Under the pieces are notes generated by a model. That model was not told where the DNA came from and ran no database searches. It saw only the letters and a program-made list of their open reading frames with translations. A stretch of 64,000 bases of DNA from Candidatus Borkfalkia ceftriaxoniphila. GTDB lineage: Bacteria; Bacillota; Clostridia; Christensenellales; Borkfalkiaceae. Within the stretch, counting starts at the first letter, position 1, and each line of letters starts with the position of its first letter. Where the stretch lies: contig NZ_SDOZ01000002.1 in the NCBI RefSeq assembly GCF_004134775.1, positions 1,772,005 through 1,836,004 of the forward strand, written 5' to 3'. Position numbers and translations under genes: made by a program. Positions 1 through 8,538 of the stretch are shown in pieces.

Positions 1-423
1 CGATCACGCCCAGAGTCTTGCCGGAGATCTCATGTCCCACAAAACTCGATTTGCCCTTTTCGACAATTTTGGAAAGGCCTTCCGCGCCCTTTAACGTTTT
101 CACCCAGTCGATGGCGTCCGTGATCTTGCGCCCGCCGAGGAAAAGTTCGCATAACACCAGTTCTTTCACCGCGTTCGCGTTCGCGCCGGGGGTATTGAAA
201 ACGACGATTCCCTTTTCCGTGCACTTGTCGATGGGAATATTGTTGGTGCCCGCGCCCGCGCGTGCCACCGCCAGAAGTTCGTCGTTTAAAGGGTATTCGT
301 GCATATTGAAACTGCGCAGCATGATGCCGTCGGGATTTTTTACGTCCTTTCCGAATACGTAGCCTGCGGGCAGAAATTTGTCCGCGACTTCGCTGATCTC
401 GTTGAGTTTTAAAATATTTGCCA
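1..423 (-). CDS. serA: D-3-phosphoglycerate dehydrogenase (partial, N-terminal 141 residues)
   Basis: Catalyses the first step of the phosphorylated serine pathway, oxidising 3-phosphoglycerate to 3-phosphohydroxypyruvate with NAD. Translating the minus strand from the ATG at 423 gives MANILKLNEISEV..., then RAGAGTNNIP and VVFNTPGANANAVKEL, which are the substrate-domain hallmarks of the D-isomer 2-hydroxyacid dehydrogenases, and ends at GKTLGVI, just where the Rossmann GxGxxG loop should begin. The rest lies beyond the left edge of the window. A GGGAGA ribosome site precedes the ATG, and the gene starts 12 nt after the serC stop, so both are almost certainly co-transcribed from the serC promoter. 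The short lead-in before the RAGAGTNN motif fits the compact clostridial SerA type. Confidence 0.9.
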
Positions 424-435
424 TGATCTTTCTCC

Positions 436-1509
436 CTATTTGTTCTCGTTTTCGAACTTTTTCATGAACTCGATAAGCGCTTTCACGCCCTCGACGGGCA
501 TGGCGTTATAGATGGAGGCGCGCATGCCGCCCACCAGCCTGTGGCCTTTCAGGGAAACGAGCCCCGCGGCTTTCGCCTCTTTGACGAACTTTTCGTCCGT
601 GTCTTTGGAGGGAGTGACGAAGGGAACGTTCATGATGGAGCGGTCTTTTTTCACGACGCCGTTGGAGTAGAAAGAGGAGTTGTCGATAAAGTCGTACAGG
701 AGTCCCGCTTTATACTCGTTGATCTTGTTGATCTCTTTCACGCCGCCCAGTTTTTTGAGATGGCGCAGAACGAGGTTCGCCATGTAGATGGAGAAGCAGG
801 GAGGGGTGTTGTACAGACTGCCGTTTTCCGCCTGCGTCTTCCACTTGAGCATGGTGGGGCATTCGGGACGGGGATTTTCGATGAGGTCCTTGCGCGCGAT
901 GACGATGGTCACGCCTGCGGGGGCGAGGTTTTTCTGCGCGCCCGCATAGATAACGCCGAATTTGGAAACGTCGATCTCGCGGGAAAGGATGTCGGAACTC
1001 ATATCGCAGGCGAGGGGCGCCTTGGTTTCGGGAAATTTCGTAAAGCGCGTGCCGAAAATGGTGTTGTTGGAGGTAAAGTGCACGTAGTCCGCGTCGTCGT
1101 CGAATTCCACTTTGTCGAGATCGGGGATATATGTGTAAACTTTATCTTCGGAAGAGGCCGCGACGCGCGCCGCGCCGTAGATCTTGCCTTCCTGCCACGC
1201 CTTTTTCGCGAAGTTGCCCGTCACGAGGTAGTCGGCTTTGCCTTTGTGCATCAGATTAAGGGGCACCGCCGCGAACTGCTGGCTCGCGCCGCCCTGTACG
1301 AAGATGACGCAATAATCTTCGGGAATATTCAAAAGATCTCTTAAATTGCGTTCCGCCTCTTCCACGACGGCGGAGTACGCCTTATCCCTGTGGCTGATCT
1401 CGGTCACGCTCATGCCTGTGCCCGCAAAATCCAGAAGCTCTCTTTGCGCCTCTTCCAGAACCTCCGCGGGAAGCATGGAAGGGCCTGCCGAAAAATTGTA
1501 AACTCTCAT
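436..1509 (-). CDS. serC: phosphoserine aminotransferase
   Basis: PLP enzyme that transaminates 3-phosphohydroxypyruvate with glutamate to give 3-phosphoserine. The 357-residue length and the N-terminus MRVYNFSAGPSMLPAEVLEE are typical of SerC. FVQGGASQQFAAVPLNL is the phosphate/cofactor region, and the PLP lysine lies in VIYAGAQKNLAPAG at about residue 192. The C-terminal VGGMRASIYNAMP holds the substrate-binding arginine. It is the first gene of a serC-serA operon reading left, with a consensus promoter at 1558-1586 and a GGAG ribosome site upstream of the ATG. Phosphoserine phosphatase is not in the window. Confidence 0.97.
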   Translation of the reverse strand: MRVYNFSAGPSMLPAEVLEEAQRELLDFAGTGMSVTEISHRDKAYSAVVEEAERNLRDLLNIPEDYCVIFVQGGASQQFAAVPLNLMHKGKADYLVTGNFAKKAWQEGKIYGAARVAASSEDKVYTYIPDLDKVEFDDDADYVHFTSNNTIFGTRFTKFPETKAPLACDMSSDILSREIDVSKFGVIYAGAQKNLAPAGVTIVIARKDLIENPRPECPTMLKWKTQAENGSLYNTPPCFSIYMANLVLRHLKKLGGVKEINKINEYKAGLLYDFIDNSSFYSNGVVKKDRSIMNVPFVTPSKDTDEKFVKEAKAAGLVSLKGHRLVGGMRASIYNAMPVEGVKALIEFMKKFENENK

Positions 1510-1557
1510 ATCTTAAAATCTCCTTCAAGATTTGTTTAACAGGGTATATCGTGAATT

Positions 1558-1586
1558 ATTATACAATAAACTGTATTTTTTGACAA
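1558..1586 (-). promoter_or_regulatory. serC-serA promoter
   Basis: On the minus strand a TTGTCA -35 (plus 1581-1586) and a perfect TATAAT -10 (plus 1558-1563) are separated by 17 nt, about 45 nt ahead of the serC ATG. Confidence 0.8.
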
Positions 1587-1688
1587 GTAAATCGGCCGAC
1601 AATCGGCGCTTTGCGGGTAAAAAAATTCTGCTTGCGCGGAAAGGGTATAAAAATTCGGGTAAGTTGTCAAAAATAAATCGGCAAAGTA

Positions 1689-1717
1689 TTTACTTTTTTT
1701 GAAAAATAGTGTAAAAT
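1689..1717 (+). promoter_or_regulatory. promoter of the coiled-coil gene
   Basis: TTTACT (1689-1694) and TAAAAT (1712-1717) are separated by 17 nt, inside the AT-rich 270-bp divergent region between serC and the coiled-coil gene. This is a moderate match to sigma-A; the 5' leader would be about 55 nt. Confidence 0.5.
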
Positions 1718-1779
1718 AGATATCGGAATAGTTTATATTCTTTCTCTCGGAGAAAAAATAATCGATCGCGGGGTTTAAA

Positions 1780-3747
1780 ATGGCGTTTTCTGACAACAAT
1801 CCGAATAGCGGGAATACCTTGACTTCTTATGAGAAATTGAAAGCCACGGAAAAATATTTAGCGAAAATGAAAGACGTTCTGTCCACAATGGATGAGATCT
1901 CGCGCATCAAGCGCGCGAACGGCGACAAGGACGCCGATTCCGACGAGATCGGGGGGTATAAGCGTTCGTCGGTCGTAAAACTCGTTTCCGAACTGGAAAA
2001 ACAGCGGGAAATGCTGCTTTCCGCCATCGAACGGGAAAAGAACGAAGCGGTCGCCGCCAAAGAGAAGGAACTTTCCGTCAAAGAAAAGGAGATCGAAGAA
2101 TTGAAAGCGCGCGAGGCCGCGCGCACCGAAAAGGATAAATCCGAACTTCTGTCGAAAAAGGAAGCGGAACTTGCCGAAAAGGAAAGGGAACTCATGCGCC
2201 TTCGCGCAGAGCGCGCCGCGCACGAAGAAAAACTTTCCCGCGAACAGAAAGAAAAACAGGAAGCCATCCGCGCCCGCGACGAGGCGCTCAAAGCCAAGGA
2301 AGAGGCACTCAAAATGCAGGCGGCTCTCGCGCTGCGCGAACAGGAACTTGCCACGCTCGCGCCCACCAAAAACGACAACGCGGTCACGAGTTTCAGAAAA
2401 GGCGACAACGCCCTTGCCATCGAAGGGCTCTACACGGGACTTTCCATGGACATCGAAAAGATGCGCGACGATATTTTGCAGGAAATGAAATATTCCTACA
2501 AGCAGGATATCTCCATCTACGACGATCTGGCGGAAAAGATAGAATCCATCAAAACCATCGATGCGAACACGCTCGAAGAGGGACTCAAACCCTTGCAGGT
2601 TCTCAATACGCTCGATGAAAAACTCAACGCGCTGCAAACGGTCGATTACGATTGCATCGTGGAAAAGGTGAGCGAAAAACTCACCGAAACAAAGATCGAT
2701 TACGACGTTCTGGCGGAACGCGTGGCGGCTTTGATGACGTCCTACGCCGAAAACGCGATCTCGCCCAAAATGCAACTGAGCGCCATCGAGCAGCGCCTCG
2801 AAGAGATGCAGTATGCTTTGAGCGGTATCATGAGCGTCAAGCAGATGCCCGAGTTCCGCAAACTGGATACGATGGTGGAGGAGTATCTCCGCACGCTCTC
2901 TTACGACACGATTCCCGATATTCTGATCTTATCCGACGAGATACGCAAAAAGGCGAACCGCCACATCGCGGGCGGCAACACGCTGCGCGGCGAGGGAATG
3001 CTCGCGGATCTGGGCGCGCGCCTTCGCAACGTGGCGCTCGGCGGATACGGCGCGCTCGTCGTCATCGAAGACACGATCAAGACGCATTCTTTGCCTAAAA
3101 CCCTCAGCGACGAGGCGTTCGCCGAGTTCAAAGAGGCGTGCGCGGAGTTGGAAAGAAGCCCCGCCGTCTGCGGCGACGAGTTGGTCGGAAAAGTGGTTCG
3201 TACCAAAAAAGCGCTCCTCAACGACGTAGATCTGGCGCAGTTCGACAACGACACCATGGGCGAACTTCTGGAAATATTCGCGGAGATCCCCGCGGGCGAA
3301 CTGCCTTCGGAAACTACGATCGTCAATATCGGCGCATTGAAAAAGGAACTGATGAGTTTCAACCTTTCCTATTTCGTTGAACTCGAACCCGTCGCGGCGC
3401 AGCCCGAAAAGACGGACAACGTGGATACGCAGGCCATTTTGGAGGCCATTTCTAATATCAAGATCCCCGAGGCGGTCGCAATCGTTTCGCAGCCCGTTGC
3501 GGCGGCGAAAGAACCGACGGAAAGCAAACTCGAAGAAGTCAAAAAGGACAGCCCGAACGTCCGCGTGAAGAAAGCGCGCGTTCTGCGCCCCGCCGTTTCT
3601 TCCAAAGACAACAAGACGGAAAAAGTCGTGCAGCCTCTGCGCGTGGTGCGCCGCAGTATCAAGGCGAGCGAAGAAAATCCCGACGCGCTTTCCAAAGCGC
3701 TTGTGGGGCAGGTCGCGCAGAAGATCGCAAACAGCATGATCAAATAA
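1780..3747 (+). CDS. long coiled-coil protein of unknown function
   Basis: A 655-residue soluble protein with no signal peptide or membrane segment. Residues of about 70-195 form an almost unbroken, highly charged heptad region rich in KEKE, AEKE and REKQE, typical of a long parallel coiled coil. A mixed alpha region with repeated DILxE and LDEKLNALQ patterns follows to about residue 530. The tail (550-655) is basic and Pro/Val-rich, with RVKKARVLRP and RVVRRS, resembling a nucleic-acid- or membrane-surface-binding tail. I do not recognise a family; size and layout resemble cytoskeletal or cell-pole scaffold proteins. Start chosen at the first ATG; the ribosome site is poor (GCGGGG about 8 nt upstream). 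It stands alone, divergent from serC and followed by a GC-rich hairpin. Confidence 0.75.
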   Translation: MAFSDNNPNSGNTLTSYEKLKATEKYLAKMKDVLSTMDEISRIKRANGDKDADSDEIGGYKRSSVVKLVSELEKQREMLLSAIEREKNEAVAAKEKELSVKEKEIEELKAREAARTEKDKSELLSKKEAELAEKERELMRLRAERAAHEEKLSREQKEKQEAIRARDEALKAKEEALKMQAALALREQELATLAPTKNDNAVTSFRKGDNALAIEGLYTGLSMDIEKMRDDILQEMKYSYKQDISIYDDLAEKIESIKTIDANTLEEGLKPLQVLNTLDEKLNALQTVDYDCIVEKVSEKLTETKIDYDVLAERVAALMTSYAENAISPKMQLSAIEQRLEEMQYALSGIMSVKQMPEFRKLDTMVEEYLRTLSYDTIPDILILSDEIRKKANRHIAGGNTLRGEGMLADLGARLRNVALGGYGALVVIEDTIKTHSLPKTLSDEAFAEFKEACAELERSPAVCGDELVGKVVRTKKALLNDVDLAQFDNDTMGELLEIFAEIPAGELPSETTIVNIGALKKELMSFNLSYFVELEPVAAQPEKTDNVDTQAILEAISNIKIPEAVAIVSQPVAAAKEPTESKLEEVKKDSPNVRVKKARVLRPAVSSKDNKTEKVVQPLRVVRRSIKASEENPDALSKALVGQVAQKIANSMIK

Positions 3748-3753
3748 TTACGC

Positions 3754-3778
3754 CCGCCGCGCGTTTTTTGCGCGGCGG
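3754..3778 (+). terminator. strong hairpin after the coiled-coil gene
   Basis: A perfect 9-bp all-GC stem (CCGCCGCGC / GCGCGGCGG) with a T-rich 7-nt loop, beginning 7 nt after the stop codon. There is no U-tract after the stem, so it may stabilise the mRNA 3' end rather than act as an intrinsic terminator. Confidence 0.5.
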
Positions 3779-3988
3779 ACTTTGAGTATTCAATAAGATT
3801 TTTACCCGCTTTACGCGGGTTTGGAAATAATAATTTAGGGGTACAGGGTACCCGCAAAAGCCGTGCCGCCGCTTATGCTGCGCGCCGCGTTTTCAGACAG
3901 AAGAAGATTTCGTGTATACGAGGCTGATTTTTTCGTTCAGCCTTTTGTTTTGTTGCGTTTTAAAAAACGGCTTTTGCTAAGGAGTTTC

Positions 3989-6052
3989 ATGAAAGAACAA
4001 GATCAAACGAACCAACCGCAGGAAAAAAAGAAGCGCGCCGCCAAGCCGAATTTCGGCTTGTTTTTAGGCAATAACGGCGCCGCGGCGGGAAAACCGCAGG
4101 GCGGCGCCGCGCCGAATCCGAACAGACAGCCGCAGGAGCGTCTTGCGGAAACGGGGGACAAGCGTCCCGTTCATCCGCGCGCCGCGCGCCCCAAAGACAA
4201 TGACGCGCGCAGGGAAAATACGGGAGGCAACGGCGGAAACAGGAACAACGGCGGCAATGCGAACGCCCCTGTACAGCACCGCCGCAGAAACGAACCCGCG
4301 TCGGGAAAACCGCAGAACGCGCCCGCGGCGGAACCGCAAAACGTGCAGGGCGAGAAAAAGGGCGCAAGGAAGGGCGGCGGCAAGTCGAAACGCTTCGGCA
4401 ATCCCGTCAAGATCATGTTTTTAGGCGGCGTCGGCGAGATCGGCAAAAACATGACCGCCATCGAATACGGCAACGACATCATCGTCATCGACGCGGGGCT
4501 TACCTTTCCCGACGAGGAACTTCCCGGCATCGATCTGGTCATTCCCGACATCAGTTATCTTGTCGCCAACCGCAAAAAGGTGCGCGGCATTCTCATCACG
4601 CACGGGCACGAGGACCACGTGGGCGGGCTTCCCTACCTCTTAAAAGAGGTCAGCGCGCCCGTGTTCGGAACCAAACTGACGCTCGCGCTCGCGGACAACA
4701 AACTGCGCGAACACCGCCTCAACAAGGTGGATATGCGCTGCGTCAAGCCCAAGGATAAGATCAAACTCGGCTGTTTCGGCGTGGAATTCATCAATGTGAA
4801 CCATTCGATCGCGGGCGCGGTGGCGCTGTGCATCGACACGCCGCAGGGACGCATCTTCCACAGCGGCGACTTCAAGATAGACCTGACGCCCGTCGCGGGC
4901 GACCAGATAGACCTTCCCCGCATTTCCGAGATCGGAAGGGAAGGCGTCAACCTTTTGCTGTGCGAATCCACGAACGTGGAGCGGCAGGGATACACGATGA
5001 GCGAAACGGTGGTAGGCACCACGCTCGACCATCTGTTCGCGGAACACGTCAACCGCCGCATCATCGTGGCGACCTTCGCCTCCAACGTGCACCGTTTGCA
5101 GCAGATCATCGACCTTGCGGCAAAGTACCGCAGAAAAGTCGCGCTGTCGGGCCGCAGCATGCTCAACGTGGTGGACGCCGCGGGCAAGATCGGAGAACTG
5201 AACATTCCCGAGGGCGTGCTCATCGACGTGGAAAAGATCAAAAACTATTTCGACAGGGAGATCGTCATCGTTTCCACGGGCAGCCAGGGCGAACCGATGA
5301 GCGCGCTCACGCGCATGGCGTCGGGCGATTTCAATAAAGTGACCATCGGCTCCAACGACACCATCATTATCTCCGCCTCGCCCATTCCGGGCAACGAAAA
5401 GATGGTGTATAAAGTCATCAACAATCTTTATCGCAAGGGCGCGAACGTCGTCTACGAATCGCTGGAAAAGATCCACGTTTCGGGACATGCCTGCCAGGAA
5501 GAACTGAAGATCATGCACTCTCTGTTAAAGCCCAAATTCTTTATTCCCGTGCACGGGGAATACCGCCATCTCAAACGCCACGTGCAACTGGCGGCGGATC
5601 TGGGCATGGGCGAAAACAATATGCTCATCTGCGGGATCGGCAACTGCGTCGAACTGACGCGGGAAACCATGCAGTTCGGCGAAAGCGTTTCTTCCGGCTC
5701 GCGTCTCGTGGACGGCGGAAGCCTGGAAGACAGGGAAAACAGCGAAGTGATGAAGGACAGAAAGAGCCTGTCCGAAGACGGCATCTTCGTCATCACCGCC
5801 TGCGTTTCCGAGCGCAGCGGCGAACTTCTGAGCGAACCCGAAGTCATCAACCGCGGTTTCGTCATGCCCGAAAATGCCGATTATGCGTCGGATATCCGTC
5901 AGATCGTCGTCGGCTGCGCCTCGCAGGTTAACGTCAGGGGCGACCGCGACAATACCGAATACAAGGCGGCGGTACAGAAATCCGTCAAAAATTTCATTTA
6001 CAAAAAGACAAAACAAAATCCCGTCGTCATGGTAAATATCATCCGTATCTGA
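3989..6052 (+). CDS. rnj: ribonuclease J
   Basis: Endo/5'-3' exoribonuclease of the beta-CASP metallo-beta-lactamase family, a central mRNA-decay and rRNA-processing enzyme of Bacillota. The start at 3989 (MKEQDQTNQPQ) is chosen because AAGGAG lies 4 nt upstream; the open frame upstream has no ribosome site. Residues 1 to about 135 are low-complexity, rich in Asn, Gln, Gly, Arg, Ala and Pro, and probably disordered. The catalytic part starts at VKIMFLGGVGEIGKNMTAIE. The zinc motif HGHEDHVGG (HxHxDH) is at about residue 205, the beta-CASP region includes ATFASNVHRLQQII and SGRSM, and FIPVHGEYRHLKRH lies near residue 525. RNase J is normally about 555 residues, so the length here (687) is explained by the N-terminal extension. 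It ends with a clean intrinsic terminator and appears monocistronic. Confidence 0.95.
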   Translation: MKEQDQTNQPQEKKKRAAKPNFGLFLGNNGAAAGKPQGGAAPNPNRQPQERLAETGDKRPVHPRAARPKDNDARRENTGGNGGNRNNGGNANAPVQHRRRNEPASGKPQNAPAAEPQNVQGEKKGARKGGGKSKRFGNPVKIMFLGGVGEIGKNMTAIEYGNDIIVIDAGLTFPDEELPGIDLVIPDISYLVANRKKVRGILITHGHEDHVGGLPYLLKEVSAPVFGTKLTLALADNKLREHRLNKVDMRCVKPKDKIKLGCFGVEFINVNHSIAGAVALCIDTPQGRIFHSGDFKIDLTPVAGDQIDLPRISEIGREGVNLLLCESTNVERQGYTMSETVVGTTLDHLFAEHVNRRIIVATFASNVHRLQQIIDLAAKYRRKVALSGRSMLNVVDAAGKIGELNIPEGVLIDVEKIKNYFDREIVIVSTGSQGEPMSALTRMASGDFNKVTIGSNDTIIISASPIPGNEKMVYKVINNLYRKGANVVYESLEKIHVSGHACQEELKIMHSLLKPKFFIPVHGEYRHLKRHVQLAADLGMGENNMLICGIGNCVELTRETMQFGESVSSGSRLVDGGSLEDRENSEVMKDRKSLSEDGIFVITACVSERSGELLSEPEVINRGFVMPENADYASDIRQIVVGCASQVNVRGDRDNTEYKAAVQKSVKNFIYKKTKQNPVVMVNIIRI

Positions 6053-6057
6053 CGGAA

Positions 6058-6082
6058 AAAATCGCGGCGCAGCCGCGATTTT
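6058..6082 (+). terminator. intrinsic terminator after rnj
   Basis: An 11-bp stem (AAAATCGCGGC / GCCGCGATTTT) with a GCA loop, starting 5 nt after the RNase J stop. It is symmetrical, but the next gene is in the same direction. Confidence 0.85.
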
Positions 6083-6099
6083 AAACATTTCAGGAAGTT

Positions 6100-6717
6100 A
6101 TGCAAAATCTTTTATCGTTCGGTCAACTTCGGATAGACGCACGCCTTGCCTGCCTTCGGGAAAAAGCAAAGAGCGGGCGCGATCCTTCCACCCCCGACGA
6201 AACGCTCAACTATCTTCTCTATACGATCCAAACGCTCCGTCCCTCCCGCATTTTGGAGATCGGCACGGGTGAGGGGCTGTCGGGCGCGGCGATGCTTTTT
6301 GCGGCAAAAGACGCGCGGCTTACGAGCATCGAGTGCGTAGAGGAGCGGTTTTTCACTGCGAAAAAAAATTTCGCCGATCTGGGGCTTTCGATCCGCGCAG
6401 ATCTGATCTTCGGGGACGCGGGCGAAGTGCTCCCGCATCTGAACGGCGCGTACGATCTGATTTTTTTGGACGGTCCCAAGGCGCAGTATCTGAACTATTT
6501 TCCTTGTCTTAAAGCATTGCTGCGGTCGGGCGGAGTGCTGTTCGCGGACGACGTGCTGCTGTACGGCTGGGTGGACGGGCGCGAGCCGATGCCCGCAAAG
6601 CGCCGCCCGCTCGTGGAAAAGATCCGCGCGTATCTTCGCGCCGTGCTGGAAGATCCCGATTTTATCACCAGCGTTCTTCCCCTCGGCGAGGGCGTGGCGG
6701 TTTCGGTCAGGTTATAA
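6100..6717 (+). CDS. trmR: tRNA 5-hydroxyuridine methyltransferase-like O-methyltransferase
   Basis: Class I SAM-dependent O-methyltransferase of the YrrM/COG4122 family, 205 residues. The SAM glycine loop is visible as LEIGTGEGLSGAAML (about residue 48), followed by an acidic strand end (TSIECVEE) and the metal-site region LIFLDGPKAQYLNYFP and LFADDVLLYGW. In Bacillus subtilis YrrM (TrmR) methylates 5-hydroxyuridine-34 of tRNA to 5-methoxyuridine and is encoded with YrrN/YrrO, the U32-family proteins that make the hydroxyl group. Here the next gene, 4 nt downstream, is exactly such a U32 protein, which is the main reason for preferring TrmR over a generic catechol O-methyltransferase. An AGGAAG ribosome site precedes the ATG. 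Confidence 0.8.
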   Translation: MQNLLSFGQLRIDARLACLREKAKSGRDPSTPDETLNYLLYTIQTLRPSRILEIGTGEGLSGAAMLFAAKDARLTSIECVEERFFTAKKNFADLGLSIRADLIFGDAGEVLPHLNGAYDLIFLDGPKAQYLNYFPCLKALLRSGGVLFADDVLLYGWVDGREPMPAKRRPLVEKIRAYLRAVLEDPDFITSVLPLGEGVAVSVRL

Positions 6718-6721
6718 TAGG

Positions 6722-7945
6722 ATGAAAGAGAAACGTTTTAGCGAACTGCTCGCGCCTGCTGGCAATTTCGAAAAACTGAAAACGGCGCTGTATTTCGGCG
6801 CAGACGCGGTTTACTTAGGCGGAAAGGATTTTTCGCTCCGCTCCTTTGCGGATAATTTCACCGCCGACGAAATGAAACGGGCGGTGGAAACTGCGCACGC
6901 GGCGGGCAAAAAAGTTTACGTGACCGCCAATATTTTCGCGCGCAACGCGGACTTTTCGGCGCTTTCCGATTATTTTCGTTTTTTAAGCGAAATCGGCGCA
7001 GACGCGGCGCTCGTGACCGACGCGGGCGTGTTCGCCGCCGCAAGAGCCGCCGCGCCCGCGCTCAAACTGCACCTTTCCACGCAGGCGAACACCACCAATA
7101 AATACGCGGCGAAATTCTGGTACGGAGAGGGCGCGGAGCGCGTCGTGCTCGCGCGCGAACTGTCCGTCGCGGAGATATCGGAGATACGCGATTTCTGCCC
7201 CGAACTGCAGTTGGAAGCCTTCGTGCACGGCGCCATGTGCATCTCGTACAGCGGGCGGTGCCTTTTGAGCAATTATCTCGCGGGGCGCGATTCCAACCGC
7301 GGCGAATGCGTGCAGGCATGCCGCTGGAAATACGAGGTGCGGGCGGAAGGCGCGTCTTGTCCCGTGGAAGAGGACGCGCGCGGCACCTATATCTTTAACA
7401 GCAAAGACCTCAATCTCATCGGACATCTCAAAGAACTTTCCGAGGCGGGCGTCGATTCCTTTAAAATAGAGGGGCGCATGAAGAGCGCGTACTATCTCGC
7501 AACCGTGGTGAACGCTTACCGCCGCGCCTTCGACAGGTTGGCGGGCAAGCCGTCCGCTTTTTCCGATGCGGATATCTTCGGGGAACTGAAAAAATGCGCG
7601 CACCGCGATTTTACGACAGCCTACGCGCTGGGCGAAAACGAAAAGACCGTCAATTACGCCGATTCACAGACAAAGGGGACGTGCGATTTCGTCGCGGAAG
7701 TCAAAGAGGGCGGCGAATGTTCTGCGCTCGTGGAAATGCGCAACCGTTTCCGCGTCGGCGAAACGCTGGAAATTCTGTCGCCGACGGATACGTGTAATCA
7801 AAAATTTGTCGTGGATTCACTGTGCGACGCGGAGGGAAATCCCGTAGAAGACGCGAAACTCGTGCAGCAGACGCTACGTATAGGCTGTCCTTATCTGCTA
7901 CGCGCGGGGGATATTTTACGGCGGCCCGTTGCAGATAAAAAATAA
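6722..7945 (+). CDS. trhP: U32-family protein, likely tRNA uridine hydroxylation factor
   Basis: Peptidase-U32-family protein (407 residues) of the YegQ/YrrO type; despite the family name these are RNA-modification factors. TrhP proteins are needed for the prephenate-dependent hydroxylation of uridine-34 in tRNA. It starts FSELLAPAGNFEKLKTAL with the typical DAVYLGGKDFSLR strand. The signature EAFVHGAMCISYSGRC with LSNYLAGRDSNRGECVQACR provides the conserved cysteine cluster (about residues 172-200) thought to hold an iron-sulphur cluster. SFKIEGRMKSAYYLATVVNAYR follows as in the family. The C-terminal part is a small beta-barrel-like domain. It sits 4 nt after trmR, so the pair would install and methylate the hydroxyl of mo5U34. 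Only one U32 gene is present, whereas B. subtilis has two adjacent ones. Confidence 0.85.
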   Translation: MKEKRFSELLAPAGNFEKLKTALYFGADAVYLGGKDFSLRSFADNFTADEMKRAVETAHAAGKKVYVTANIFARNADFSALSDYFRFLSEIGADAALVTDAGVFAAARAAAPALKLHLSTQANTTNKYAAKFWYGEGAERVVLARELSVAEISEIRDFCPELQLEAFVHGAMCISYSGRCLLSNYLAGRDSNRGECVQACRWKYEVRAEGASCPVEEDARGTYIFNSKDLNLIGHLKELSEAGVDSFKIEGRMKSAYYLATVVNAYRRAFDRLAGKPSAFSDADIFGELKKCAHRDFTTAYALGENEKTVNYADSQTKGTCDFVAEVKEGGECSALVEMRNRFRVGETLEILSPTDTCNQKFVVDSLCDAEGNPVEDAKLVQQTLRIGCPYLLRAGDILRRPVADKK

Positions 7946-7960
7946 AAGGAGAAAATGATC

Positions 7961-8536
7961 ATGAAGAAACATAGCGATACGGCGCCCGACGGCAAAAACG
8001 CGCGCCTTGCTGAAAAATACATAAAGAGGGGCGAATCGGAAAAATACTGCAAATTGCTGGGCGACGTACTCGAGGGACTGGACATCAAGCGCCGCGCGGT
8101 CGAACGGACGGGCATCGCCTCTTTCGTTTCCGAACTCGAGCAGGTGGTCTTGTCCTCTTTCGAATACGGCGAAATTTCCAAGATCCCCTGTCTTGTCGGC
8201 ACCGACAGGAAAAAGGGGAGCGCCGTCAGTTCCAATTACTGCGTCACGCACCTGTATTTCGGCTCAGACCGCATTTTTCTGTACTCGTACTTGTTTTCGG
8301 TCATCAGGCGATATGCGCGCGAAGAAGTGGCGGAGGTCTGCTACCGCGATATCGTCTGCGCGCGCGCCGTGCGCGAAACGCGCCCGGTAGGCGAAAGCGC
8401 CGAGGGTAAGGGAGCCGTCGTCGCGGCGACGGCGAAACTCTTTATCGGGCTTGCGTCGGGCGAACTGTGCATTCCCTGCGGCGCGGACGGCGCCGAACTC
8501 AACCGCGCCGTACAACTTTTGAGCGCGCGGAGATAA
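7961..8536 (+). CDS. hypothetical cytoplasmic protein
   Basis: A 191-residue protein that I do not recognise. It has no signal peptide or membrane helix. The N-terminus is basic (MKKHSDTAPDGKNARLAEKYIKRGES), followed by an alpha-helical stretch and then alternating strands (SSNYCVTHLYFGSDRIFLYSYLFS, EVCYRDIVCARAVRE, AKLFIGLASGELCIPC) that could form a PH-like or small beta-sandwich fold. Two in-frame ATGs exist, at 7955 and 7961; AAGGAG at 7946-7951 is better spaced for 7961. It lies between the tRNA-modification pair and dinB with gaps of at most 15 nt, so it is probably in the same transcript, but this does not reveal its role. Confidence 0.65.
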   Translation: MKKHSDTAPDGKNARLAEKYIKRGESEKYCKLLGDVLEGLDIKRRAVERTGIASFVSELEQVVLSSFEYGEISKIPCLVGTDRKKGSAVSSNYCVTHLYFGSDRIFLYSYLFSVIRRYAREEVAEVCYRDIVCARAVRETRPVGESAEGKGAVVAATAKLFIGLASGELCIPCGADGAELNRAVQLLSARR

Positions 8537-8538
8537 AT

